64,000 nucleotides of DNA from an uncultured Pelagibacteraceae bacterium (GTDB lineage Bacteria; Pseudomonadota; Alphaproteobacteria; Pelagibacterales; Pelagibacteraceae), in the NCBI GenBank assembly GCA_902598015.1, contig CACJZT010000005.1, positions 18,303 to 82,302 on the forward strand, written 5' to 3'. Both the position numbers and the translations under genes were made by a program. Positions within the stretch are counted from its first letter, which is position 1, and each line of letters begins with the position of its first letter. Positions 7,466-15,741 of this stretch are shown here, one piece after another. The notes beneath the pieces are model-generated. The model saw only the letters and a program-made list of their open reading frames with translations. It ran no database searches and was not told the DNA's origin.

Positions 7466-9175
7466 CTAACTATAAAGATTTTCAAAATCTTTTTTATATT
7501 TATTTACAATCTTATATCTTTTTAACTTTAATGTTGGAGTTAACATTCCATTTTCAATTGAAAATTTTTCTTTAATAACAAAATATTTTTTAATATTTTC
7601 AATTTTTGAAAGATTATTATTTAATTTATTAATCTCTTGAGTGATTTTTTCTTTTTTAATATTTGAAAATTCATCATTTAAAACTAATAATGCTACTAGA
7701 TAAGGTTTATTATCTCCATATATAACTGCTTGCTCAATAAATTCTAAATTTACTAATTCATTTTCAATTTTTAGTGGAGAAATATTATCCCCGCCAGGAG
7801 TAATAAGAATATCTTTTTTTCTATCAGTAATTTTTAAATAATTATTTTCAAATACTCCAATATCTCCAGTGTGCAGCCACCCATCTTTCAAGACTTTATC
7901 AGTCTCTTCTTTATTATTCCAATAACCCAACATTACATTTTCACCTTTTACTAAAATTTCACCATCCTCAGCTATTTTTACAGCATTTCCCTTAAATGGT
8001 GGGCCAACAGTATCTATTCTAATATCATCTATTGGATTACAGCTTACTACTGGAGAAGTTTCTGTTAATCCATAACCTTGAAGAGTTGGTAGACCAATGG
8101 CGTTTAGGAAATATCCAACTTCTTTATCTAATGCACCTCCACCAGAAACAAATGTTTTAAGAGAACCACCAAATTGTGATTTTATTTTTTTTCTAACTAA
8201 TTTCTCTAGCATGATATCTTGTATTTTTTCAAAAAAAGTTAAATTTTCTTTTTTTATTTTTTTTAGACCTAATTCTAACATTTTAAGTATTAATTTTTTT
8301 TTCAATCCTATGGCTTTTTTAAAACTTGCATTAATTTTTTGGTAAAGGTTTTGATAAAATCTTGGTACGGCCGTCATAATTTCTGGAGAACAATCACTCA
8401 TATTTTTAACTAATTTATCAATACTTTCTGCATAAAAAATTCTAGCTGCTACAGTGATTTGTACAAATTGGACAGTGTGCTCGTATGAATGTGAAAGTGG
8501 AAGCCAAGTAAGGAACCTAGGCTGTTCTTTAGTTAATAAGGGTTTTAGGATATCTATTGCACCCTCACAATTATTCAAGATACCTCCATGACTTAAAATC
8601 ACTCCTTTAGGATTTCCTTGTGTACCTGACGTATAAATTATACAAGACGGATCTTTTCTTGAGGCTAGAGATTTATGAATTGGTAAATTTTTTTTAATAT
8701 TATTTTGGATTAAATCTTCTAAGTTAATATAATCAATTTCTACACTTGGTAATTTTTCAAAAGAAAATATTTTTTTTACAAAATTTTTGTTCTTAATAAC
8801 ATTTTTTAATTTATTAAATTGTTCAATGTTTGAGACAAAAATTATACTTGGGGCACAGTCATTAAGAATATAATCGTAGTCATTTTCTGCATAAGTTGTG
8901 TAAGCTGGAACAGTTATTCCATCAGATAACATAATTGCTAAATCTGTTATAAACCACTCAGGTCTATTTTCAGAAACTAACAAACATCTGTCGCCTTTTG
9001 ATAATAACTTTCTTAATTCGTTAGAAACTAAATTAATAAAATCGTAGGTTTCTTGCCAAGAGTAATTTTTTCTTTTATCGCCTAAAGTTGATAGTAAAAT
9101 TTTATTTTTATCAATTTGTTTATTAAACTGATCAAAAAATAATTCGGTTAAATTATTAATTTGTTTTAAGTTCAT
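7466..9175 (-). CDS. Long-chain fatty acid-CoA ligase (AMP-forming)
   Basis: The protein is an ANL-superfamily ligase related to FadD15/FAA long-chain acyl-CoA synthetases. The motif IIYTSGTQGNPKGVILSHGG (near residue 180) binds ATP phosphates. GYGLTETSP and DGWLHTGDIG are adenylation-domain motifs, followed by TDRKKDILITPGGDNISP. It would activate fatty acids for lipid synthesis or degradation. The frame is open back to an ATG at 9193, but that lies inside the tRNA-Leu acceptor stem. I therefore choose the next ATG at 9173-9175 (569 residues, starting MNLKQINN), which lies 8 bases after the tRNA CCA end. No Shine-Dalgarno fits in that space, so the mRNA may be nearly leaderless after tRNA processing. 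Confidence 0.9.
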   Translation of the reverse strand: MNLKQINNLTELFFDQFNKQIDKNKILLSTLGDKRKNYSWQETYDFINLVSNELRKLLSKGDRCLLVSENRPEWFITDLAIMLSDGITVPAYTTYAENDYDYILNDCAPSIIFVSNIEQFNKLKNVIKNKNFVKKIFSFEKLPSVEIDYINLEDLIQNNIKKNLPIHKSLASRKDPSCIIYTSGTQGNPKGVILSHGGILNNCEGAIDILKPLLTKEQPRFLTWLPLSHSYEHTVQFVQITVAARIFYAESIDKLVKNMSDCSPEIMTAVPRFYQNLYQKINASFKKAIGLKKKLILKMLELGLKKIKKENLTFFEKIQDIMLEKLVRKKIKSQFGGSLKTFVSGGGALDKEVGYFLNAIGLPTLQGYGLTETSPVVSCNPIDDIRIDTVGPPFKGNAVKIAEDGEILVKGENVMLGYWNNKEETDKVLKDGWLHTGDIGVFENNYLKITDRKKDILITPGGDNISPLKIENELVNLEFIEQAVIYGDNKPYLVALLVLNDEFSNIKKEKITQEINKLNNNLSKIENIKKYFVIKEKFSIENGMLTPTLKLKRYKIVNKYKKDFENLYS

Positions 9176-9183
9176 ATATTTTT

Positions 9184-9270
9184 TGGTGGGCAAAGAGAGA
9201 ATCGAACTCTCACAGTATTGCTACTATTGGATTTTGAGTCCAACGCGTCTACCAGTTCCGCCATTCGCCC
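9184..9270 (-). tRNA. tRNA-Leu (anticodon CAA)
   Basis: The minus strand folds as a tRNA with a long variable arm. The acceptor stem GGGCGAA (5' end at 9270) pairs with TTTGCCC (9188-9194), followed by discriminator A and an encoded CCA (9184-9186). The anticodon stem TTGGA/TCCAA closes the loop CTCAAAA, giving anticodon CAA, which reads UUG leucine codons. The T arm is GAGAG TTCGATT CTCTC. The length with CCA is 87 nt, as expected for a class II tRNA. The acyl-CoA ligase gene follows directly on the same strand. Confidence 0.97.
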
Positions 9271-9335
9271 ATTTATTTTTAGTTTCATAGAATTTAAATA
9301 ATAGTATTAAAACACTATTTATATTAAAAGAAAAT

Positions 9336-9944
9336 ATGTTTAAGGAACTATTTAATAAAACAATTAAACTTGCGGGACATAAAAATTCCAAAAAAATTTT
9401 AGGGTTCATATCTTTTATTGAGAGTTTCATATTTCCTATTCCACCAGATGTTCTAATTATTCCAATGACTATTGCGGACAGACAAAGATGGATGAGGATA
9501 GCAATTATTGCCACGACTGGATCCGTCTTAGGGGCATGTTTGGGATATTTCATAGGATTTGTTTTTTTCAATGAAATTGGAATTAAGATTTTTGAGCTTT
9601 ACGGTGTAGATAATACTTCATTTTTAAAAGATAAAATTTCATCAGATGGAGGGGTTTTTGCATGGGCAACTTTGCTGGCTATAGCAGGTTTTACACCCAT
9701 CCCATTTAAATTGCTTACAATAACCAGTGGGTTTGTTCAATTTAATATTGTTTATTTTATAATTGTCTCCTTACTAACAAGAGGATCTAGATTTTTTATA
9801 ATAGCTTTCTTGGTTGGAAATTTTGGTCCAGCTATGAAAAAAATAATTGAAAAAAAACTACTTAAAGTTTCAATTATAATATCAATTATATTGATAGTTT
9901 TTGCTTTTTTAATTTATAAATTTTTACAAAACTTCATGAGCTAA
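9336..9944 (+). CDS. VTT (SNARE-associated/DedA-like) inner-membrane protein, YqaA type
   Basis: The 202-residue protein has a VTT-domain pattern: SFIESFIFPIPPDVLIIPM near residues 28-46, a membrane stretch with GSVLGACLGYFIGF, then the conserved FTPIPFKLLTITSGF reentrant segment and RGSRFFIIAFLVGNFG. Several hydrophobic segments are visible and a final transmembrane helix lies near residues 178-198. Family members are inner-membrane proteins implicated in lipid or ion transport; the substrate here is unknown. It opens a plus-strand unit with dsbB and coq7 (one base between this stop and the dsbB start). Confidence 0.85.
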   Translation: MFKELFNKTIKLAGHKNSKKILGFISFIESFIFPIPPDVLIIPMTIADRQRWMRIAIIATTGSVLGACLGYFIGFVFFNEIGIKIFELYGVDNTSFLKDKISSDGGVFAWATLLAIAGFTPIPFKLLTITSGFVQFNIVYFIIVSLLTRGSRFFIIAFLVGNFGPAMKKIIEKKLLKVSIIISIILIVFAFLIYKFLQNFMS

Positions 9945-9945
9945 A

Positions 9946-10419
9946 ATGAATTTTATTTTAAAAAGAAAAAATATTTATTTATTAATTTTTATATACTCAA
10001 TTATTGCTTTATTATCTGCGATCTATATAGAAAAAGTTCTTGGGTATTTACCTTGTAAATTATGTATTTATCAAAGAATTCCTTTTTTAGTAGCGATCTT
10101 CATTTGTTTTTTGGGATATAACTATATTAAATCTGATAGAATATTAATTGCTTTAATCATTACATTCACACTGAGCACTGCTCTCGCAGGATATCATTTT
10201 GGTATAGAAAATAACATTTTTGAAGAATATGCCGGTTGCACAAACACAAATATAGATATCACAAATAAAGAGAAAATAATCGAAAGTCTTGGAATGGTTA
10301 AAAATTGTAAAGATGTAGAGTTTACTATTTTAGGCATATCTTTATCTGGATTGAATTTTTTAGCATCTTTACTAATTGTATTATTTTCGATAAGAGCTCT
10401 TATTTATGAAAAAGACTGA
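9946..10419 (+). CDS. dsbB: Disulfide bond formation protein DsbB
   Basis: The 157-residue inner-membrane protein has four hydrophobic segments. Its first periplasmic pair is C37-x2-C40 (YLPCKLCIYQR), and a second cysteine pair, C98 and C121, lies in the second periplasmic loop. This is the DsbB layout in which DsbA is reoxidised and electrons pass to ubiquinone. The CxxC followed by YQR matches the family. No DsbA gene is visible in this window. Its 3' end overlaps coq7 by 14 bases; pairing a quinone-reducing enzyme with a quinone-synthesis gene makes biochemical sense but may only reflect genome compaction. Confidence 0.93.
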   Translation: MNFILKRKNIYLLIFIYSIIALLSAIYIEKVLGYLPCKLCIYQRIPFLVAIFICFLGYNYIKSDRILIALIITFTLSTALAGYHFGIENNIFEEYAGCTNTNIDITNKEKIIESLGMVKNCKDVEFTILGISLSGLNFLASLLIVLFSIRALIYEKD

Positions 10420-10939
10420 CAAGAAAAAATTAGAAGAATTTATTAGAGTTGATCACGCAGGTGAAAGAGGTGCAATTAAAATATATGAAGGTCAACTTTT
10501 AGCACTGAAAACATTTAAAAAGGACTCTGAACTATTAAAATTAGTGGAAGAAATGAGAGAACATGAGCAAGAACATAGTGATTTTTTTGAAAATGAAATC
10601 AGAGAAAGAAATATAAAACCAACTAAATTTTTACCACTATGGGATTTATTGGGAGTTGGTTTAGGTTTCGGCTCAACAATATTAGGAAAAAAGGCAGCAA
10701 TGCTGTGCACAGCCTCTGTTGAGGAAGTAATTGATAAACATTACCAAAGTCAAATAGATCAATTACAAGATGATGAGAAAAAACTTAGAGAAAAAATTAA
10801 AAAATTTAGAGCTGATGAATTGGAACATAAAGATATTGCATATGAGCACGGCGCAACAAAAAAAGGATTATATTCAGTAATGGATAAAATTATTAAAACT
10901 GGCTCAAAAATTGCTATAAATATCTCTGAAAAAATTTAA
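10406..10939 (+). CDS. coq7: Coq7-type demethoxyubiquinone hydroxylase
   Basis: The 177-residue di-iron protein shows paired ExxH sites: RVDHAGERGAIKIYEGQ (residues 12-28), MREHEQEHSDFFENE, VEEVIDKHY and DELEHKDIAYEHG. These are the ligands of Coq7/CLK-1. It adds the last ring hydroxyl in ubiquinone synthesis using O2, probably as a membrane-associated protein. It starts inside the dsbB 3' end, and its stop overlaps the convergent HNH gene by 4 bases. Coq7 stands in for the flavin enzyme UbiF/UbiM in many alphaproteobacteria. It acts in the same pathway as ubiE and ubiB at 20399-22671. Confidence 0.95.
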   Translation: MKKTDKKKLEEFIRVDHAGERGAIKIYEGQLLALKTFKKDSELLKLVEEMREHEQEHSDFFENEIRERNIKPTKFLPLWDLLGVGLGFGSTILGKKAAMLCTASVEEVIDKHYQSQIDQLQDDEKKLREKIKKFRADELEHKDIAYEHGATKKGLYSVMDKIIKTGSKIAINISEKI

Positions 10940-11508
10940 CTAGGATCTAATTCTACATCCCAATATAAATAATCCATCCAACTGCTGTGTAGAAAATTAG
11001 GAGGAAAATTCTTCCCATTTCTATGAAGATCTTCTGTTGTTGGTTGAAAAGGCCATTGATTTAACTTCATTCCAGAATTCTTTAGCAATCTTCCACCTTT
11101 TTTTACATTACATGCTGAGCATGCAGTAACAACGTTTTCCCAATCAGTTTTACCACCTTTTGATCTTGGAAGAAGATGGTCAAATGTTAGTTCATCATTA
11201 CTTCCACAATATTGACAACTAAACTTATCTCGTAGAAAAACATTAAATCTCGTGAAATTTGGATTTGAACGAGGCTTTATAAAAGATTTTAATGCAATAA
11301 CACTTGGTAACTGCATAGAGAATGATGGGCTTCTTATCATTCTATCATAATGACTTACAATTGAGACTCTATCTAAAAATACAGATTTAATAGCGTCTTG
11401 CCAAGACCATAATGATAAAGGATAATAACTTAATGGTCTATAATCTGCATTAAGAACTAGAGCTGGACATTTTTCGAGTGAAAGATTTTCATTGATCATC
11501 ATAGTCAT
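10936..11508 (-). CDS. HNH endonuclease-domain protein
   Basis: The 190-residue protein has an HNH domain in its middle: CQYCG (zinc pair), then LTFDHLLPRSKGGKTDWENVVTACSACNVKKG. This supplies the His of the HNH motif, the Asn, and the second zinc CxxC. The N-terminal part (LVLNADYRPLSYYPLSLWSW) is conserved with a widespread alphaproteobacterial HNH family often annotated beside housekeeping genes. Its DNA target and biological role are unknown; no restriction or toxin partner is visible nearby, so defence is not implied. It converges with coq7. Confidence 0.88.
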   Translation of the reverse strand: MTMMINENLSLEKCPALVLNADYRPLSYYPLSLWSWQDAIKSVFLDRVSIVSHYDRMIRSPSFSMQLPSVIALKSFIKPRSNPNFTRFNVFLRDKFSCQYCGSNDELTFDHLLPRSKGGKTDWENVVTACSACNVKKGGRLLKNSGMKLNQWPFQPTTEDLHRNGKNFPPNFLHSSWMDYLYWDVELDPS

Positions 11509-11566
11509 AATTATTTAATATATTATATATTATTATTAATCAATGTAACAAAAAAGTTAATTCTTT

Positions 11567-12223
11567 TTAAATATCAAAATTATCTTTGATAAATTTTAAT
11601 GCATTACTTGAAGCTTCAACTGGTATATGATGGTCGCAGTCTTTGATCATTAAAGTTTCTATACTAATATTATTGCGTGTAAAAAAATCTTTTGCTTCCA
11701 ATAAATTGTAGGGTTGAACTATTTCATCTTTTTCACCATGAATTAATAAAGTTTTTGTTTTAGAAATTAATCTTAAACTAAGATCCTCCTTATCTATAAT
11801 CTTTCCAGAAAATCCAACAATACAATTATAAGGATCTTTAGAAGTTAGGCCCAAGTTTATTGACATCATGCAACCCTGACTAAATCCAGATAAACATATC
11901 TTTGAATTTTCCAAATTATATTCTGCTTTAACTTCTTCAATATATTTTCTTAATTTATCTTCAGCTTTTTTTACTTCATTTAAAATATAATTTTTATCAT
12001 TTATTTCTAAATCAAACCATTGATAACCAATTGGATTAATTTTACATGGTTCATGTCCATTCGGACATAAGAATACTGTGTTGGTTAAAAACCTTTTCCA
12101 ATTCAGAGTTAACATACTTATATCTTTTCCATCTCCACCGTATCCATGAAGTAAAATTACTGCATTTTTGATGTCAGACCCATTTTCAGGTTTTATAATT
12201 GTTGATTCAAGGCAAAATGTCAT
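11567..12223 (-). CDS. Alpha/beta-hydrolase, phospholipase/carboxylesterase family
   Basis: The 218-residue protein carries the serine hydrolase nucleophile elbow GFSQGCMM (near residues 114-121), the oxyanion region ILLHGYGGDGKD (residues 23-34), an acidic residue in LLIHGEKDEIVQP, and the final catalytic His in MIKDCDHHIPVE. This is the acyl-protein thioesterase/phospholipase family (YpfH/Est type). It probably hydrolyses small ester or acyl substrates in the cytoplasm; no signal peptide is seen. It is divergent from the HIG1 gene, with 49 bp between starts. Confidence 0.88.
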   Translation of the reverse strand: MTFCLESTIIKPENGSDIKNAVILLHGYGGDGKDISMLTLNWKRFLTNTVFLCPNGHEPCKINPIGYQWFDLEINDKNYILNEVKKAEDKLRKYIEEVKAEYNLENSKICLSGFSQGCMMSINLGLTSKDPYNCIVGFSGKIIDKEDLSLRLISKTKTLLIHGEKDEIVQPYNLLEAKDFFTRNNISIETLMIKDCDHHIPVEASSNALKFIKDNFDI

Positions 12224-12272
12224 AGATAAGTAATTATGTTTTTTTATTTTAAAAAGAAACTAAAATCAAAGT

Positions 12273-12473
12273 ATGATTTCTGAAATATTTGTTAAAATTG
12301 CAGCTATTGTTTTGCTTGCAGCTGTAGCTGTAGTCTTAATTCTTGGAATTAGAACTCTTTTTAAAGGAGACGGAGATAAAAAAACATCTAACAAATTAAT
12401 GCAGCTTAGAGTTTTACTACAATTTGTTGCTATAATTGTGCTTGTAGCATTAGCTTACTTTTATAAGAATTAA
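12273..12473 (+). CDS. HIG1-domain twin-transmembrane protein
   Basis: The 66-residue protein consists of two hydrophobic helices (about residues 5-27 and 46-64) joined by a short charged loop with KLMQLRVLLQ, which matches the HIG_1_N (hypoxia-induced gene 1) domain. In mitochondria such proteins associate with respiratory supercomplexes and cytochrome oxidase; in alphaproteobacteria the role is less clear. It is expected in the inner membrane. Its stop overlaps the convergent tlpA stop by 4 bases. Confidence 0.88.
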   Translation: MISEIFVKIAAIVLLAAVAVVLILGIRTLFKGDGDKKTSNKLMQLRVLLQFVAIIVLVALAYFYKN

Positions 12474-13000
12474 TTTAATTCATTTAACCAATTTAAAAAT
12501 TCATCACTGTTAAAATCTATTGAGCCAACAATTCTTGCAAACTCATAACCATCTTTGTCAATGAATAGTGTTGTAGGTAGTCCTCTTAATTTTAAATTTT
12601 TTGCAATTCCAGCACCATCACCGACAAAAACTTGTAATTCATCTATTTGCAGGTCATCAAAAAACCTCTTAGATGTACTAATATTCTCTCCACCGATATT
12701 TATTGGGATAATCATTATTTTTTTTTCACCCTTAAGTTTTTGAAGGTCGTTTAGTGATGGCATTTCCTCTCTACAAGGGGCACACCATGTTGCCCAAAAA
12801 TTCAAAATAATTAATTCAGATTTAAAATCTTTTAAATTAACTTTATTTCCAGCCTCATTTAAAAAGTCAAAAAACTTAATTTTTTGTTTTTCCTCATAAA
12901 TTATTAGATTTTTTATATCTGGTGCTTCTATTGAATATGAAGAACTAAATGATATGAAGTAAAGAAATATTATTTTAATGGATATAAATATAAATTTCAT
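12470..13000 (-). CDS. TlpA/ResA-like thioredoxin-fold protein, exported
   Basis: The protein has a hydrophobic N-terminal signal or anchor segment ending near SSSYSIE, then a thioredoxin fold with NFWATWCAPCREEMPSL. The CAPC redox site and the following GLPTTLFIDKDG, with its cis-Pro, are typical of TlpA/ResA proteins that reduce periplasmic disulfides, for example in cytochrome maturation. The open frame extends to a TTG at 13039, but the ATG at 12998-13000 (MKFIF) gives a clean signal peptide and avoids overlap with argH, so I use it (176 residues). Divergence from argH is a common alphaproteobacterial arrangement. Confidence 0.9.
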   Translation of the reverse strand: MKFIFISIKIIFLYFISFSSSYSIEAPDIKNLIIYEEKQKIKFFDFLNEAGNKVNLKDFKSELIILNFWATWCAPCREEMPSLNDLQKLKGEKKIMIIPINIGGENISTSKRFFDDLQIDELQVFVGDGAGIAKNLKLRGLPTTLFIDKDGYEFARIVGSIDFNSDEFLNWLNELN

Positions 13001-13019
13001 AGATTTATAATTGAATAAC

Positions 13020-14408
13020 ATGAGTAAAAATAAAAACAATAAACCAATTTGGGGTACAAGAATTAAGAAAAATGCCTCAACTTTATTTAAAAAAGTTGGT
13101 GGTTCATTACCAGTAGATAAAAGACTATTTAAAGAAGATATTGAAGGATCAATTGCTCATGTCGAAATGCTTCACAAACAGAAAATTATAAATTTCAGAA
13201 TAAAGAATAAAATAATCTGGGGATTAAAAAGAATTAAAAATGAAATTGTAAAAAAAAAGTTCAATTTTGACTATGATTTAGAAGATATTCATATGAATAT
13301 AGAAAACAGATTATTTGAACTGATTGGTGATGATGCTGGATATGTTCATACTGCTAGATCTAGAAATGATCAGGTAATTACCGACCTTAAATTATGGTTA
13401 AAAGAAGCGACAAAAAAAATAATAATTTTATTAGATAATACAAATTCAAACATTCTAAATGTTGCACAAAAAAATATCAGAACAATTATGCCAGGATTTA
13501 CACATTTAAAGAATGCACAGCCATTATCTTTAGCGCATTATCTACTAGCATATGTTGAAATGTTTAAGAGAGATAAGAAAAAATTTAAGAATAATTTAGA
13601 GTTTTTAGATGAAAATCCTTTAGGCGTAGGGGCATTATCTGGCACTTCTTTTAAAATTGACAGAAATTACACCACAAAAAAACTTAAATTTAAAAAACCC
13701 ACAAACAATTCTGTCGATACTGTTTCTGATAGAGATTTTGTATTAGACTTTTTGTATTCTTCTCTATCTTGCTCTTTACACATTTCTAGAATTGCCGAAG
13801 AACTCATAATTTGGAATTCTGATGCATTTAACATGATAACTTTAAATGATAAATTAGTAACCGGTTCGTCTATAATGCCACAAAAAAAGAATCCTGACCC
13901 ATTGGAATATTTGAGAGGTAAAACTGGAACATTTATAGGAAATATCAATTCAATGATTTCAATATTAAAAGGGTTGCCTTTATCATATTTTAAAGATTTA
14001 CAGGATGACAAAGAAATTGTTTTTAAAACAAATGATCAATTAAAAATATCACTGTCATTGTTGAATGATGTAATAAAAAATTTGATAATAAATAAAAAAA
14101 GTATGCTATCCCTTGCAGGAAAAGGTTTTACTACAGCAACAGATTTATCTGATTTTATTGTAAGAGAGCTTGGATATCCATTTAGAAAGGCATACATACA
14201 AACAGCAAAAATAATTAATCTGGCAGAAAAAAAAAACAAAAAACTTCACGAACTAGAATTGAAAGAAATAAATCAAATTGAGCCAAAACTTACATTAAAT
14301 GTTTATAAAATACTAAATCTGGAAAATTCAGTTAATTCAAAAAAATCTTATGGCGGAACTTCTTTTGAGAACGTTAAGAAAATGATAAAAAAAGCTAAAA
14401 ATGAGTAA
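13020..14408 (+). CDS. argH: Argininosuccinate lyase
   Basis: The roughly 462-residue member of the fumarase/aspartase superfamily carries the signature GSSIMPQKKNPDPLEY (near residue 280) and the HTARSRNDQV motif (near residue 106). It splits argininosuccinate into arginine and fumarate, the last step of arginine synthesis, in the cytoplasm. An upstream TTG at 13011 is in frame, but the ATG at 13020 starts the usual MSKNKNNKPIWGTR N-terminus. The LptM-like lipoprotein ATG lies inside its last codons (8-base overlap), and lysA follows. argH-lptM-lysA is a known alphaproteobacterial gene order. Confidence 0.96.
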   Translation: MSKNKNNKPIWGTRIKKNASTLFKKVGGSLPVDKRLFKEDIEGSIAHVEMLHKQKIINFRIKNKIIWGLKRIKNEIVKKKFNFDYDLEDIHMNIENRLFELIGDDAGYVHTARSRNDQVITDLKLWLKEATKKIIILLDNTNSNILNVAQKNIRTIMPGFTHLKNAQPLSLAHYLLAYVEMFKRDKKKFKNNLEFLDENPLGVGALSGTSFKIDRNYTTKKLKFKKPTNNSVDTVSDRDFVLDFLYSSLSCSLHISRIAEELIIWNSDAFNMITLNDKLVTGSSIMPQKKNPDPLEYLRGKTGTFIGNINSMISILKGLPLSYFKDLQDDKEIVFKTNDQLKISLSLLNDVIKNLIINKKSMLSLAGKGFTTATDLSDFIVRELGYPFRKAYIQTAKIINLAEKKNKKLHELELKEINQIEPKLTLNVYKILNLENSVNSKKSYGGTSFENVKKMIKKAKNE

Positions 14409-14517
14409 AAAAATTTTAATTATTATACTTTGTTTATATTTCGTAGTTGCTTGTGGCCGTAAAGGCGATCCAGAATATAAATCTGAACTAAGTAAGAATA
14501 TTCAAAAAGTATCATGA
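14401..14517 (+). CDS. lptM: LptM-like small lipoprotein
   Basis: This is a 38-residue reading frame with a short basic N-terminus (MSKK), a hydrophobic stretch and the lipobox VVAC at residues 15-18, then GRKGDPEY. The LxxC-GxKGPL-like motif just after the lipidated Cys is the hallmark of LptM (YifL), an outer-membrane lipoprotein that assists LptD disulfide maturation in enterobacteria. The position between argH and lysA matches alphaproteobacterial genomes. It overlaps argH by 8 bases and lysA by 4 bases. The KGDP in place of KGP is a small divergence. The lipoprotein call is strong; the LptM role is by resemblance. Confidence 0.8.
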   Translation: MSKKILIIILCLYFVVACGRKGDPEYKSELSKNIQKVS

Positions 14518-15728
14518 GATATATAAAAAATAAATTTTTTATTGAAGGAAAAAACATTGAGAATCTAACAAAAAAATTTAATACACCTTTATACTGCTAC
14601 TCTTATAAAAATTTAAGAGAAAATGTAGAGAATTTTAAAAAAGCTTTTAAGGAAATTAAACCTTTAATTTGTTTTTCTGTAAAATCTAATTCAAATATTT
14701 CATTGTTAAAAGAAATAAAAAAACTTAGCCTTGGGGCAGATGTAGTTTCAAAGGGTGAATTATATGCATCACTTAAAGCTGGTATTGATAAAAATAAGAT
14801 AGTTTTCTCTGGAGTTGGTAAAACAAGAGATGAAATTGAGTATGCAATTAAACAAAAAATATTATTAATTAATTCTGAGTCTTTAAGTGAAGTTTTAGCA
14901 ATTGAAAAAGCTGCAAAAAAACTAAATAAAGTTGTTGATATAGGACTAAGATTAAATCCAGATACAGATGCTGAAACATTGAAACAAATTTCAACTGGTA
15001 AGAGTGAAAATAAATTTGGTGTAGATAAAAAGACTTTTGTAAAAATTATTGATTTGATGAAACAATCAAAATTTATAAATATTAAATGCTTAAGCGTTCA
15101 TATCGGTAGTCAAATCTTAAACCACAAACCTTACGAAAAAATGCTAAATGTTCTTGATAAACTTTTAAAAAATTTAGATTATAAATTTGAGATCATTGAT
15201 TTAGGTGGTGGGATGGGGATAAACTATGATAATAAAACGAAAAAACTTGATTATACAAAATATAAAAAATCAATAATTAAATTTAAAAATAAATACAATT
15301 GTAAAATAATTTTTGAACCTGGAAGATCTATAATTGGAAATGTTGGTATACTTGCATCAAAAGTAATTTATTTAAAACATAACAAAACAAAAACATTTGT
15401 AATATTAGATGCGGCAATGAATGATTTGATAAGACCAGCTTTATATAATGCAAAACATAGGATAATTCCATCCCTAAGAAATATGTCACGATCAAAGAAA
15501 ATATTAGAATTTGTAGGCCCAGTATGTGAAACAACTGATAAATTTTTAACAGAAAGGAAATTTCAGAATATAAAAGAAAATGATATTATGATTATTTGCG
15601 ATACAGGTGCCTATGGTTATTCATTATCATCTAATTATAATCTTAGATTAAGACCTGCTGAAATTTTGATTAAAGGAAATAAAGTAAAGATTATAAGAAA
15701 AAGACAAAAAATAACAGATATTATCTAA
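14514..15728 (+). CDS. lysA: Diaminopimelate decarboxylase
   Basis: The 404-residue PLP enzyme of the alanine-racemase-like fold III has an N-terminal barrel with CFSVKSNSNISLL, where the Lys would bind PLP. It also has LSVHIGSQI, LGGGMGI (phosphate binding) and EPGRSIIGN, and the C-terminal GPVCETTDKF contains the catalytic Cys. It makes L-lysine from meso-diaminopimelate. dapB, an earlier step of the same pathway, is at 61423. Its ATG overlaps the lptM stop. Confidence 0.96.
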   Translation: MRYIKNKFFIEGKNIENLTKKFNTPLYCYSYKNLRENVENFKKAFKEIKPLICFSVKSNSNISLLKEIKKLSLGADVVSKGELYASLKAGIDKNKIVFSGVGKTRDEIEYAIKQKILLINSESLSEVLAIEKAAKKLNKVVDIGLRLNPDTDAETLKQISTGKSENKFGVDKKTFVKIIDLMKQSKFINIKCLSVHIGSQILNHKPYEKMLNVLDKLLKNLDYKFEIIDLGGGMGINYDNKTKKLDYTKYKKSIIKFKNKYNCKIIFEPGRSIIGNVGILASKVIYLKHNKTKTFVILDAAMNDLIRPALYNAKHRIIPSLRNMSRSKKILEFVGPVCETTDKFLTERKFQNIKENDIMIICDTGAYGYSLSSNYNLRLRPAEILIKGNKVKIIRKRQKITDII

Positions 15729-15741
15729 CTTAAAACTTATA

